Shown: positions 1 to 8,545, numbered from the stretch's first letter. The stretch is DNA of 42,477 nt from Hyphomicrobiales bacterium (GCA_900470775.1 UCBZ01000017.1:62702-105178), one strand, 5' to 3'. A program made the numbers and translations. Notes: generated by a model not told the origin, from the letters alone.

Positions 1-108
1 GGGGAGCCGCATCAGCGCCTCGACGACCTGCTTGCGCGGGTCGGCCGGCGGCAGGGCGGTAGCGGATTCAGGAGCGGCGGATTCAGGTGGAAGCGGTGTG
101 CGGGCCAT
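1..108 (-). CDS. COQ9-like protein, N-terminal fragment (cut by window edge)
   Basis: Only the first 36 codons are present; the gene continues to the left of base 1. The start is the ATG at 108-106, preceded on the minus strand by a strong AGGAG-type ribosome site about 7 nt upstream. The visible peptide has a Pro/Ala-rich head followed by DPRKQVVEALMRL, which resembles the first helix of COQ9-family (ubiquinone biosynthesis) or TetR-like proteins. It lies 65 nt downstream of proC on the same strand, so it may be the last member of the ubiK-ybjN-proC run. The COQ9 call is inference from this helix plus remembered gene order in related Hyphomicrobiales. A TetR-family regulator is the main alternative. 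Confidence 0.5.
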   Translation of the reverse strand, partial: MARTPLPPESAAPESATALPPADPRKQVVEALMRLP

Positions 109-173
109 GGGATGTCTCCTTCGCGACGCAGTCAGAAGAAGCTAGGCCTCGATCGCGGCCTATGGAAGGCCGT

Positions 174-995
174 TCAGCCCGAAAGCTCGCCGGCGCGACG
201 TTTGGCGGCAGCCACCGTCCTGATGATCAGCGGCTTCAGCGCGTCTTCGGCCATCAGCACCTCGAGCCCCGCGGCCGTCGTGCCCGCGGGCGAGGTGACG
301 TTCTGGCGCAATGTCGCCGGCGAAAGCGGCGATTGATAGAGCATCTCGCCGGCGCCCTCGATCGTCGCCCGCGCCAGCCGCTCGGCGATGTCGTCGGGCA
401 GGCCCGCCGCCTTGCCCGCTGCGGCCAGACACTCGACCAGATAGAAGACATAGGCCGGCCCCGAGCCGGACACGCCGGTGACGGCATCGATCAGGTTCTC
501 GCTGTCGAGCCATTCGACCTTGCCGATGCTGCCGAGAAGGGCATCGGCCATGGCGCGCTGCGCACCGGTCACGCCCGGCCCCGCCGCCGCCGCAGTGGCG
601 CCGCGCTGCACCGAGGCCGGCAGGTTCGGCATGGCACGGATGATCGCGGTCGCATTCGGCAGGCGCGCCGAGAGATCGCCCAGGGTCTTGCCGGCGAGGA
701 TCGAGATCAGCAGCGTCTTCGGCGTGATGAAGGCCTGCACGGCGGGAGCGGCGGTGTCGAGCGTCTGCGGCTTGGTCGCCAGCACCAGCACCTCGACGGG
801 CCCGAGCGAACGCGGATCCGGGTTGATCGCCATGCCCTTCTCTGCGGCGAGCGTCACCATCTCGTCGGACGGCTTGGGGTCGATCAGGCTGATGCCGGCC
901 GGATTCATGCCGATGCGTAGCCAGCCCTCCAGCATGGCGCCCCCCATCTTGCCGGCACCGAGGAGCACGAGCGATTGCGGCAGGGGGCTGGTCAT
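174..995 (-). CDS. proC: pyrroline-5-carboxylate reductase
   Basis: This 273-residue cytosolic enzyme reduces 1-pyrroline-5-carboxylate to L-proline with NAD(P)H, the last step of proline synthesis. The N-terminal Rossmann fold carries the dinucleotide motif GAGKMG at residues 13-18. The C-terminal dimerisation domain has the P5CR signature around VSGSGPAYVFYLVE. Length is normal for the family (about 270). The ATG at 995 starts just before MTSPLPQSLVLLGAGKMG. Upstream on the same strand are a YbjN-family gene and ubiK; a hairpin-rich repeat of about 80 bp separates proC from ybjN, so the two may not share a single uninterrupted message. Nothing in the sequence looks damaged. Confidence 0.95.
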   Translation of the reverse strand: MTSPLPQSLVLLGAGKMGGAMLEGWLRIGMNPAGISLIDPKPSDEMVTLAAEKGMAINPDPRSLGPVEVLVLATKPQTLDTAAPAVQAFITPKTLLISILAGKTLGDLSARLPNATAIIRAMPNLPASVQRGATAAAAGPGVTGAQRAMADALLGSIGKVEWLDSENLIDAVTGVSGSGPAYVFYLVECLAAAGKAAGLPDDIAERLARATIEGAGEMLYQSPLSPATLRQNVTSPAGTTAAGLEVLMAEDALKPLIIRTVAAAKRRAGELSG

Positions 996-1012
996 GGGGC
1001 GTCTCTTTCACG

Positions 1013-1095
1013 GCGTCATTCTCGGGCTTGCCCCGAGAATCTCATGACCAGAGAGTCTCCGGTCGGAGATGGTCGGGTCAAGCCCGACCATGACG
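1013..1095. repeat. BIME-like double-hairpin intergenic element
   Basis: Three consecutive inverted repeats fill the proC-ybjN gap: ATTCTCGGG (1018-1026) with CCCGAGAAT (1032-1040), TCTCCG (1056-1061) with CGGAGA (1064-1069), and ATGGTCGGG (1069-1077) with CCCGACCAT (1083-1091). The whole is bounded by CGTCAT (1014-1019) and its complement ATGACG (1090-1095). The architecture matches repetitive extragenic palindromes common in Hyphomicrobiales genomes. That it is dispersed in this genome is inference, as only one copy of this type is in the window. Confidence 0.75.
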
Positions 1096-1105
1096 GTGAT
1101 ACGCC

Positions 1106-1612
1106 TCAAGCCTCGCCGACCGTCTCCAGCATGGCGCCCTCGAGACCTTCCTTGGCCGTCTTGCCAGCCCAGACGACGAACTGGAACGCCTGGAAATAGC
1201 GCTCGCAAGCATCGATCGCCGCCTTGATCAGGGCGGCAGCCTGCTCGTCGGTCGGCTCCGCCCCGCCGGAAAGCAGCAGTGCATGGCGGTACATCACCAC
1301 GTTCTCCGAGCTCCACAGATCGAAATGTCCGAGCCAGAGCTGCTCGTTGACGAGGCTGACCAGTTGCAGAACTTCGCCGCGGCGCCGCTCGGGCACCTTG
1401 AGGTCGAAGGCACAGGCGATATGGATCGCCTCCACCTCGGTCAGCCAGGTGATCGCAACATGGTAGTCCGACCAGCCACCAGTGACGGCGACCGAAAGCT
1501 CGTCATCGCTGTCGCGGTCGAAGGTCCAGTTGTTGAGGGCGGCCAGTCGTTCGATCAGGTCGAGGGGGTTTGAAGGCCGCTCAAGCTCGGCATCCAGGTC
1601 GAGATCCATCAT
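1106..1612 (-). CDS. YbjN domain-containing protein
   Basis: A 168-residue soluble protein of the YbjN family, small proteins with a fold like type III secretion chaperones and no settled biochemical role. The recognisable core runs from NPLDLIERLAALNNWTFDRD through GGWSDYHVAITW to the C-terminal helix ACERYFQAFQFVVWAGK. The reading frame stays open far upstream (to 2374), but the family start is the MMDLDLD at 1612, and the upstream part is not conserved-looking. There is no strong ribosome site (AAGGGC at best). It sits between ubiK and proC on the same strand, an order I associate with this bacterial order. The ATG at 1609 is an equally possible start. Confidence 0.85.
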   Translation of the reverse strand: MMDLDLDAELERPSNPLDLIERLAALNNWTFDRDSDDELSVAVTGGWSDYHVAITWLTEVEAIHIACAFDLKVPERRRGEVLQLVSLVNEQLWLGHFDLWSSENVVMYRHALLLSGGAEPTDEQAAALIKAAIDACERYFQAFQFVVWAGKTAKEGLEGAMLETVGEA

Positions 1613-1956
1613 GCCCTTGGGTCCAACTGCCGGGCGCCGCGGTGCGCGGTCCGGCGCGTTCGAGAATGGGAACACGGCGACGGGAAAGCTGTAAGGACGC
1701 AACCCAACAGGCGCCGCGCCGGCCGAAAAACCGGGCACCACGCTCCGTCGATTCTCCCTAAGGGATTGGACCGACGAATCAATTTCTCCACCGACGTTAG
1801 CGCAGGGGCTGTGACACTCCCAACACGAAGTGACGCTCGACGGATTCGGGTATGGGCTCAATCCCCGTGGAGCCCTGTCCACAGCACATGGCTGTGGACA
1901 CGCGGTCGAGCGAGGGATGCGAGGGCATGCCGTCAGCGCAGCACGCGCCGTCTCGC
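1613..1956. other. 344-bp intergenic region between ubiK and the ybjN-like gene
   Basis: No convincing gene is visible; the short ORFs here lack ribosome sites and family resemblance. The one structure is a perfect 10-bp inverted repeat, TGTCCACAGC (1876-1885) with GCTGTGGACA (1891-1900) and a 5-nt loop, downstream of ubiK on its coding strand. No T run follows it, so it is only a weak terminator candidate. Any promoter of the ybjN-proC run should lie here but cannot be pinned down. Confidence 0.5.
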
Positions 1957-2211
1957 TCAGGGCTTGGGCTGCCCCGCTTCCAGCGCGGCGAGCCGGGCAG
2001 CAAGCTTGTCGTTCTCCTCGCGCGCCAGCAGCGCCATTTCGCGCACGGCCTCGAATTCCTCGCGCGTGACCACGTCGAGATCGCGCAGAAGGCGCTCGAT
2101 CTGGGTCTTCACCACGGTCTCGACCTCGCGGCGCACGCCCTGCGCCGCGCCAGCGGCGTCGGTGGCGAGACGGGCGATGTCGTCGAGGATACGGCTGCTG
2201 GTCGTGACCAT
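1957..2211 (-). CDS. ubiK: accessory factor UbiK family protein (BMFP/YqiC)
   Basis: An 84-residue coiled-coil protein. In Enterobacteria UbiK is an accessory factor for aerobic ubiquinone synthesis that binds the UbiJ scaffold and lipid; the role here is inferred from the family. The visible core is an amphipathic helix with VKTQIERLLRDLDVVTREEF, followed by a heptad-rich C-terminal helix (REMALLAREENDKLAARLAALE), the family hallmark. The start at 2211 is chosen because GGAGAG precedes it at proper spacing and MVTTSSRILDDIARL matches the family N-terminus. The frame is open further upstream, but those residues look non-coding. It diverges from the lipoprotein gene at 2416, leaving about 200 bp for two promoters. 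Confidence 0.88.
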   Translation of the reverse strand: MVTTSSRILDDIARLATDAAGAAQGVRREVETVVKTQIERLLRDLDVVTREEFEAVREMALLAREENDKLAARLAALEAGQPKP

Positions 2212-2415
2212 GGGACTCTCCGAAACCGGGCCTCCCGAGCCCGCACGCCCGGATATATGGGCCAGCACGCGGCAACCCGCAATCGCCGCGAAGGTCAGGG
2301 CGATGGCGCGCAATCGGCACGATCTGGACCTTCCGATCCGTTACGCCTAGAAAGACCGCGCAGGGACTACGCAAAACACTCCAACCCGTACGCTCAAAGA
2401 CAAGCGGGAGGCGTC

Positions 2416-2997
2416 ATGATCGATCGTTTGAACGGCCTCGTCCTGGGGTCGGCCGTCGCGCTTGCGCTCGCCGGCTGCCAGGAGACCACGACCGCGGCGC
2501 GACCGCGCGTCGATGCGCCCGGCGTGCCGGTATCCGTGCAGAGCATTTCCGGGGCGCCTGATGCCGTGACGACCCGCTTCGCCGGCCTGCTCGGCGAGGC
2601 CGCGGCCGAGCGGCGCATGGAGATCGTCCCCGGTGACAAGCCCGCCCGCTTCCGCGTTCGCGGATACCTGACCGCCCAGCCGACCGAGGACGGCCAGACC
2701 TCGCTCGCCTTCGTCTGGGACGTCTATGACGAGACCAAGAAGCGCGCCCAGCGCGTCCAGGGTGAAAGCCTCGGCCGGCGCGGCGGCACCTCCGACCCGT
2801 GGTCGGGCGTGGACCAGACCATCGTCGCCAAGGCGGCGGCCGAATCGATGGATGCGATCGCGAGCTTCCTGGTGACGACGCCGGCCGTGGAAACGGTTCT
2901 GCCGGCCGACAAGACCAAGACGGCGGGCAAGCCGGCCAATGCCAAGGATGCCGTCGCGGCGAAGACGGCCACCGCTTCGGGCAGCAAGAAGCTCTGA
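2416..2997 (+). CDS. small lipoprotein of unknown function
   Basis: A 193-residue protein with a lipoprotein signal: a positively charged start, a hydrophobic stretch and the lipobox LAGC with Cys at residue 21. It should be exported by Sec and anchored in a membrane. The mature part has a region rich in beta-prone sequence (ARFRVRGYLTAQPTEDGQTS, then LAFVWDVYD), followed by a Lys/Ala-rich tail after about residue 155 that looks disordered. The ATG at 2416 has GGGAGG 5 nt upstream; the frame is open far earlier but without family meaning. It stands alone, divergent from ubiK and followed by a hairpin terminator. I do not recognise a named domain, and the function is unknown. Confidence 0.8.
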   Translation: MIDRLNGLVLGSAVALALAGCQETTTAARPRVDAPGVPVSVQSISGAPDAVTTRFAGLLGEAAAERRMEIVPGDKPARFRVRGYLTAQPTEDGQTSLAFVWDVYDETKKRAQRVQGESLGRRGGTSDPWSGVDQTIVAKAAAESMDAIASFLVTTPAVETVLPADKTKTAGKPANAKDAVAAKTATASGSKKL

Positions 2998-3055
2998 GCG
3001 GCGTCAAGGCGCAGCGCGCACCCGCTGCATCTGACCGCTATCATGCCTTGTGTCG

Positions 3056-3082
3056 GGCGCGTGCGTTTTGCACGCGCCTTTC
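3056..3082 (+). terminator. intrinsic terminator after the lipoprotein gene
   Basis: A perfect 9-bp stem, GGCGCGTGC (3056-3064) with GCACGCGCC (3070-3078), closes a GTTTT loop and is followed by TTTC. It lies 60 bp after the lipoprotein stop and 105 bp before prs, so it probably separates the two transcription units. Confidence 0.7.
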
Positions 3083-3186
3083 GCAGTGCAGCGGTCGACT
3101 CGCCGTCACACGGCTGTTAAGAGCCCTGCGAACCGAGCCGGCTTCGCGCAGGCCCGCCCAGCCCTGCTTCAACGGTGCGCCACGGC

Positions 3187-4131
<945 letters not shown>

Positions 4132-4150
4132 CGGCCGGACTGCGCCCGTC

Positions 4151-4873
4151 ATGACCTCCCGCGCCCTTGTCCTCTTCTCCGGCGGCCAGGATTCGACCGT
4201 CGCGCTGGCCTGGGCGCTGGCGCGCTTCGAGGAAGTCGAGACCATCGGCTTCGATTATGGCCAGCGCCATCGTGTCGAACTGGAGTGCCGGAAGGTCATC
4301 CGCGAGAAGCTGCCGGCGCTGTCGCCGCTCTATGCGGAACGGCTCGGCCCTGACCATCTGATCGATCTGGCGGCGCTCGGCGCGATCTCGGACACCGCCC
4401 TCACCCGCGACAGCGAGATCGCCTTCGCCGAGACTGGCCTGCCGACGACCTTCGTGCCCGGCCGCAACCTGATCTTCCTGACCTTCGCCGCCGCGCTGGC
4501 CTATCGCCGCGATGCCAGGCACATCGTGCTGGGTGTCTGCGAGACCGACTACTCCGGCTATCCGGACTGCCGCGACGATACGATCAAGGCGATGCAGGTC
4601 GCGCTGGGCCTCGGGCTCGACCGCCGGCTTGTGCTCCATACGCCGCTGATGTGGCGCGACAAGGCCCAGACCTTCGCGCTGGCAGCGGCGCTGGGTGGCC
4701 GGAAGCTGCTCGATCTGGTGGTGGAGGACAGCCATAGCTGCTATCTCGGCGACCGTTCGATGCGCCACGCTTGGGGCTATGGCTGCGGCCACTGCCCGGC
4801 TTGCGAGCTGCGTAGCAATGGCTATGCCGCCTACCTGACATCTCCCGACGACAGCGGACCATCCCATGACTGA
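4151..4873 (+). CDS. queC: 7-cyano-7-deazaguanine synthase
   Basis: A 240-residue ATP-dependent enzyme that converts 7-carboxy-7-deazaguanine and ammonia to preQ0, the precursor of queuosine in tRNA. The PP-loop ATPase motif SGGQDS is at residues 10-15. The zinc site is complete, with Cys197, Cys212, Cys215 and Cys218 in the pattern C-x14-CGHCPAC. Conserved [15 protein letters not shown] is present. The gene follows prs by 19 nt and overlaps the next gene by 8 nt (ATGACTGA), so translation of the two is probably coupled. QueD, QueE and QueF are not in the window. Confidence 0.95.
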   Translation: MTSRALVLFSGGQDSTVALAWALARFEEVETIGFDYGQRHRVELECRKVIREKLPALSPLYAERLGPDHLIDLAALGAISDTALTRDSEIAFAETGLPTTFVPGRNLIFLTFAAALAYRRDARHIVLGVCETDYSGYPDCRDDTIKAMQVALGLGLDRRLVLHTPLMWRDKAQTFALAAALGGRKLLDLVVEDSHSCYLGDRSMRHAWGYGCGHCPACELRSNGYAAYLTSPDDSGPSHD

Positions 4874-5444
4874 CCATCCCATCGCTCTCGACCGCCAGCG
4901 CCGGATCGAAGGCCTCGTCGCGCTTGTCCTCTTCGCCCTGACCATCCCCGCCGCGAACTGGCTGATCGGCAATGCCGGCACCATCTGCCTGCCGGGCGGC
5001 CCCTGCCTCGTCCCGGTCTGGCCCGGCATCAAGGCGCCGAGCGGCGTGCTGATGATCGGGTTGGCGCTCGTGCTGCGCGACATCGTCCAGCGCAGGCTCG
5101 GCGCCGTCGCAGGCCTCGGCGCGATTTTCGTCGGCGCGGCGATCTCCGGATTCCTGGCACCGCCGGCGATCGTCGTGGCCTCCGTTGCCGCCTTCCTGCT
5201 CTCGGAGCTGGCGGATTTCGCCGTCTACACCCCGCTGCAGAAGCGCCGCTTCGTCACCGCCGTCGTCGCGTCGAGCCTGGTCGGACTCGTGATCGACAGC
5301 ATCGTCTTCCTGCAGCTCGCCTTCGGCAGCCTCGATTTTCTGTCCGGCCAGATCATCGGCAAGGCCTGGATGGTGCTGCTGGCGCTGCCGCTGATGCATC
5401 TGCTGCGCCGCCGCGACGAGAGGCTGGGACTCGCGCCCGCCTGA
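4866..5444 (+). CDS. VUT family queuosine precursor transporter (YhhQ-like)
   Basis: A 192-residue membrane protein with about five or six hydrophobic segments (starting near residues 16, 50, 76, 95, 130 and 160). The sequence pattern [23 protein letters not shown], here split between segments 2 and 3, and the later [14 protein letters not shown] are typical of the YhhQ/VUT family (DUF165). E. coli YhhQ imports preQ0 and preQ1 across the inner membrane. Its start codon lies inside the end of queC (8-nt overlap), which strongly supports a role in queuosine precursor supply. Whether it prefers preQ0, preQ1 or another deazapurine cannot be read from the sequence. A 7-bp hairpin follows the stop. 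Confidence 0.88.
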   Translation: MTDHPIALDRQRRIEGLVALVLFALTIPAANWLIGNAGTICLPGGPCLVPVWPGIKAPSGVLMIGLALVLRDIVQRRLGAVAGLGAIFVGAAISGFLAPPAIVVASVAAFLLSELADFAVYTPLQKRRFVTAVVASSLVGLVIDSIVFLQLAFGSLDFLSGQIIGKAWMVLLALPLMHLLRRRDERLGLAPA

Positions 5445-5446
5445 TG

Positions 5447-5470
5447 CCGCAACACCAGTTGCGGACAATT
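5447..5470 (+). terminator. putative terminator after queC operon
   Basis: A perfect 7-bp stem, CCGCAAC (5447-5453) with GTTGCGG (5458-5464), with an ACCA loop begins 2 nt after the transporter stop codon and is followed by ACAATTT. The T run is short, so termination efficiency is uncertain. Confidence 0.45.
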
Positions 5471-5542
5471 TGACCCATCTCCGAAACTGCGATTTCACGC
5501 CCCACTGACATAGCTTGCCGCTTCGTCATTGAGAGTCCCGAG

Positions 5543-7408
5543 ATGCGTGAAAGCGGCTCCGCCGAACGCCTGCAAGCCCTTCAGAACGAGATTCTGGAGG
5601 CAATCGCGCGTGGCGAGATTCTGCGCACGATCATGGAGCGCCTGTGCCTGCGGGCGGAGGCGATCACGCCGGGCGTCATCTGCTCGGTCGTGACCATCGA
5701 CGACGAGAACCGGCTTGTGGCGCTGGCGGCCCCCAGCCTGCCGGAGACCTATTCGGCTGCCCTCACGGGCATCCCCATCGGCCCGCGCGTCGGCTCCTGC
5801 GGCACGGCGATCCATCGCGGCGAGCCCGTCTGCGTCACGGATATCGTCACCGATCCGCTGTGGCAGGGCTTCGAGCAACTCGTTTTGCCGCTTGGCTTGT
5901 GCGCCTGCTGGTCGAGCCCGATCAAGGCCCGCGACGGACGCGTGGTTGGCAGCTTCGCCTTCTACTACGACCGGCAGCGCGGCCCCGACGAGCTCGAACG
6001 CCAGATCGTCGCGACCTGCGTCCATCTCTGCGCCATCGCAATCGAGCATGAGGAGGTGCGGTCGCGCAATCACCGGCTCGCCTATTACGACACGCTGACG
6101 GGCCTCCCCAACCGCGTCAGCTTCAACGACGCGATCACCAGCATCAGCGCCGTACCGCCCTTCGAATTCGGGCTGATGCTGATCGACATCGACCATCTCA
6201 AGGCGACCAACGACACCATGGGGCATGCCGCCGGGGACGCCTTGATTGCCGCCGTCGGCGCGAGGCTCCGCGCCGTGATCGGCGACGGGATGGCCTGCCG
6301 GATCGGTGGAGACGAGTTCGCCGTCCTGCTGCCGAACTGCACCCAGGCGGCGCAAATGCGCTCCGTCGCCTGCGCCATATTGGCGGCGATGGCAGCCCCG
6401 CTCGATCATGACGGGCACGGCATCGTTCCCAGCGTCACCATCGGTGCGGCGCTTGCCGGCGAGGATGGCGAGGACAGCGTCACGCTGCGCCAGAATGCCG
6501 ATTTCGCCCTGTACCACGCCAAGGAGACGCGGCGCGGCGGTTATGTCCGCTTCAAGGACGGCCTGCGCACCTCCATGACCCGGCGTCTCCAGACCCGGCG
6601 CGACGTCGACGAGGCGCTCACCGACGGGCGCATCACCGCCTATTATCAGCCGGTCATCCGCATCGACACCGATGAGATCGTCGGTCTCGAGGCGCTGGCC
6701 CGCATGCGCATGCCGGACGGGCGGGTCGCCTCGGCCGGCGAGTTCCAGGAGGCCATGCTGGACCCCAAGGTCGCCCATCGCATCTCCGGGCAGATGCTCG
6801 GCGCGATCGCGACCGACATGGCCGCCTGGCGACGTGCCGGCGTCAACTTCCAGCATGTCGGCCTGAACGTCACCTCGGCCGACTTCCAGAAGGGCGATCT
6901 GGTCCAGCGTGTCGTCAGGGCGCTCGAGCGGGTCGATGTCCCGCCCCAGCATCTCGTCATCGAGATCACCGAGCAGGTCTTCATGGGCGGGCGCAAGGAC
7001 GGCATCGCCCGCACGATCGAGGCGCTTCGCCAGCGCGGCATGCCAGTGGCGCTGGACGATTTCGGCACCGGCTTCGCCTCGCTGACCCATCTGCTGGATT
7101 TCCCGGTCGACATCATCAAGATCGACCGCTCCTTCATTGCGGCAGCCCAAAGCAGCACAAAAAGCAGCGTCATCGTCGAGGCCATGGTCAACATCGCCAA
7201 CCGGCTCGGCATGAAGATCATCGCCGAGGGCATCGAGACTCAAGGGCAGGCGGAGTGGCTGCAATCCATGGGCTGCCGCCTCGGCCAGGGCTTCCTCTAC
7301 TCTCCCGCCGTGCCGGCTGGGATCGTCACGGAGCTGCTGCAGCGTTTTGGCCAGAAGCAGGATGCAGGCGCCCTGCCGCGGGCGGATCTGAGGGCGAGCG
7401 CCGCCTGA
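5543..7408 (+). CDS. GAF-GGDEF-EAL protein (cyclic-di-GMP turnover)
   Basis: A 621-residue soluble protein with no visible membrane segment. A GAF sensor domain spans about residues 15-172, with the GPRVGSCGTAIHRGEPV pattern. A GGDEF domain starts near DTLTGLPNR (about 185) and has an intact GGDEF motif at 255-259. The EAL domain has its signature EALAR at 383-387, then LDDFGTGFASL, IKIDRSFI, AEGIET and GQGFLYSP, so the residues expected for phosphodiesterase activity are present. The inhibitory RxxD I-site before GGDEF is absent (IGDG stands there). Both synthesis and breakdown of c-di-GMP are possible; the GAF domain probably decides. The gene is monocistronic as far as can be seen. The ATG at 5543 has only a weak ribosome site. 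Confidence 0.93.
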   Translation: MRESGSAERLQALQNEILEAIARGEILRTIMERLCLRAEAITPGVICSVVTIDDENRLVALAAPSLPETYSAALTGIPIGPRVGSCGTAIHRGEPVCVTDIVTDPLWQGFEQLVLPLGLCACWSSPIKARDGRVVGSFAFYYDRQRGPDELERQIVATCVHLCAIAIEHEEVRSRNHRLAYYDTLTGLPNRVSFNDAITSISAVPPFEFGLMLIDIDHLKATNDTMGHAAGDALIAAVGARLRAVIGDGMACRIGGDEFAVLLPNCTQAAQMRSVACAILAAMAAPLDHDGHGIVPSVTIGAALAGEDGEDSVTLRQNADFALYHAKETRRGGYVRFKDGLRTSMTRRLQTRRDVDEALTDGRITAYYQPVIRIDTDEIVGLEALARMRMPDGRVASAGEFQEAMLDPKVAHRISGQMLGAIATDMAAWRRAGVNFQHVGLNVTSADFQKGDLVQRVVRALERVDVPPQHLVIEITEQVFMGGRKDGIARTIEALRQRGMPVALDDFGTGFASLTHLLDFPVDIIKIDRSFIAAAQSSTKSSVIVEAMVNIANRLGMKIIAEGIETQGQAEWLQSMGCRLGQGFLYSPAVPAGIVTELLQRFGQKQDAGALPRADLRASAA

Positions 7409-7513
7409 GCCACGCGACGCCGGTCGCGACCCAGTTCGAATTTCTGCTCGGGGGTGGTAAGCTGCCATTCGTCTCGCGAGGCAATATCGCTTGCGCGCGG
7501 TTTGGAGCCGCAG

Positions 7514-7708
7514 ATGGGATCGCGGACAAAAAACCGAGGTAACGAGCCTGCGTCCTACGACGACGATGGTCTTCGTCAGGAGATCGAGCGAGTTAGGATG
7601 CAACTGAAAGTCCTACCTCAACTCAAATCCTCGCTTCGCAAATTGAGGCTTAGCCGCCTTCACCACCTTGAGACCGAACTTGCGCGCCGTATTTCGCTCC
7701 CAGAATGA
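7514..7708 (+). CDS. small hypothetical protein (possible)
   Basis: A 64-residue ORF, basic and strongly helical in the middle (LRQEIERVRMQLKVLPQLKS), with base composition clearly less GC-rich than the surrounding genes. The ATG at 7514 has TTGGAG 7 nt upstream, which is why it is preferred over the in-frame GTG at 7454. I recognise no family. It lies alone between the GGDEF-EAL gene and the rplY promoter. It may be a recently acquired small gene, a remnant, or chance. The 105 bases before it (7409-7513) hold nothing I can identify. Confidence 0.35.
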   Translation: MGSRTKNRGNEPASYDDDGLRQEIERVRMQLKVLPQLKSSLRKLRLSRLHHLETELARRISLPE

Positions 7709-7754
7709 AGGTCGGAAGCGGAATCGAACTACCCCTCCCAAAACACGTGCGGGG

Positions 7755-7783
7755 TTGAGATCGCGGCGTATTTCGCTTATGAG
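7755..7783 (+). promoter_or_regulatory. putative sigma-70 promoter of rplY-pth
   Basis: TTGAGA (7755-7760) and TATGAG (7778-7783) are separated by exactly 17 bp, giving a predicted transcript start near 7790 and a leader of about 92 nt before rplY. The -10 match is moderate (4 of 6). Confidence 0.5.
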
Positions 7784-7788
7784 CCTGC

Positions 7789-7855
7789 CAGCGCCCGACT
7801 GACACCCTTGGAGGCACGGGCGCTGAACCGCAAAGAGGCCGCCTTGAGGCGGCCT
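7789..7855 (+). promoter_or_regulatory. two-hairpin 5' leader of rplY
   Basis: Hairpin 1 is a perfect 9-bp stem, CAGCGCCCG (7789-7797) with CGGGCGCTG (7817-7825), closing a 19-nt loop that contains CTTGGAGG. Hairpin 2 is a perfect 8-bp stem, AGGCCGCC (7836-7843) with GGCGGCCT (7848-7855), with a TTGA loop. The rplY ribosome site AAGGA follows some 12 nt later. The position between promoter and start codon suggests a regulatory leader, perhaps for autocontrol by L25. Hairpin 2 could also act as a weak terminator, but it lacks a clean T run. Confidence 0.5.
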
Positions 7856-7881
7856 TGTCATTTGAAGCAAGGACTAAAACC

Positions 7882-8514
7882 ATGACCGCCGTGAAGCAAA
7901 TCGAGGCTTCGGCGCGCGCACAGGTCGGCAAGGGGGCCGCCCGTGCAGTTCGTCGTCAAGGCCTGACACCCGCCGTGATCTATGGGGGCGGCGCCGCTCC
8001 CGAGGCGATCGCGCTCGACGCCAACAAGACCCGCTTGATGATCTATGGCGGCCATTTCCTGACCACGCTGTTCGAGATCAATGTCGGCGGCAAGAAGCAG
8101 CGGGTGATCCCGCGCGACTACCAGCTCGACCCGGTCAAGGATTTCCCGATCCATGTCGATTTCCTGCGCGTCACCGCGGGCCAGACCGTGACGGTCGAGA
8201 TCGCGATCCATGTCGTCGGCCAGGATGCCTGCCCCGGCATCAAGAATGGCGGCGCCATGCAGCTCGTCGAGCATGCGGTCGAGATCACCGTCGAGCCGGA
8301 GTTCATCCCCGAATTCTTCGAGGTTTCGGTGGCCGGGCTCGAGATCGGCGACTCGCTCGAGGCCAGCGTGATCAAGCTGCCCAAGGGCGCCAAGCTGACG
8401 ATCGGCTCCGACGCCACCATCGTGACCATCGTTCCGCCGATGGCCGAGGAAGTCGAAGAGGCGCCTGCCGCGGCGGCTGCAGCTCCGGCCGCCGAGGCCA
8501 AGCCAAAGGCTTGA
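7882..8514 (+). CDS. rplY: 50S ribosomal protein L25 (Ctc form)
   Basis: A 210-residue protein of the long L25/Ctc type: an N-terminal 5S rRNA-binding L25 domain (about residues 5-95, with [20 protein letters not shown] and [20 protein letters not shown]) and a C-terminal beta domain (about 100-190). An Ala/Glu/Pro-rich acidic tail of some 20 residues follows, as is usual in Alphaproteobacteria. The frame is open from 7855, but [12 protein letters not shown] at 7882 is the family start and has AAGGA upstream. It is followed by an intrinsic terminator and then pth, a conserved neighbour. Expression is probably controlled by the two-hairpin leader. Confidence 0.95.
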   Translation: MTAVKQIEASARAQVGKGAARAVRRQGLTPAVIYGGGAAPEAIALDANKTRLMIYGGHFLTTLFEINVGGKKQRVIPRDYQLDPVKDFPIHVDFLRVTAGQTVTVEIAIHVVGQDACPGIKNGGAMQLVEHAVEITVEPEFIPEFFEVSVAGLEIGDSLEASVIKLPKGAKLTIGSDATIVTIVPPMAEEVEEAPAAAAAAPAAEAKPKA

Positions 8515-8545
8515 TCGTCCCGGCAGGGAATCTGAAAGATTGCGG

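Noticed and set aside
1876..1900. Inverted TGTCCACAGC / GCTGTGGACA as a DnaA-box pair or origin element
   Set aside because: The sequence differs from the TTATCCACA box at key positions, there is no AT-rich unwinding region and no replication gene nearby.
1613..2374. N-terminal extension of the YbjN-like protein to 422 residues
   Set aside because: The extension crosses the ubiK gene in another frame and shows no family similarity; the family protein starts at about 1612.
5470..5498. TTGACC as a -35 box for the GGDEF-EAL gene
   Set aside because: No acceptable -10 box lies at the right distance (TTTCAC at 17 bp).
5495..7603. 702-codon open frame on the minus strand
   Set aside because: It mirrors the GGDEF-EAL gene, is rich in Asp/Arg/Gly typical of antisense frames, and lacks recognisable domains.
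7709..7735. tRNA 3'-end-like segment on the minus strand (AGTTCGATTCCGCT)
   Set aside because: The T loop looks right, but the stem pairs poorly, no CCA or acceptor stem follows, and no tRNA body is found upstream.
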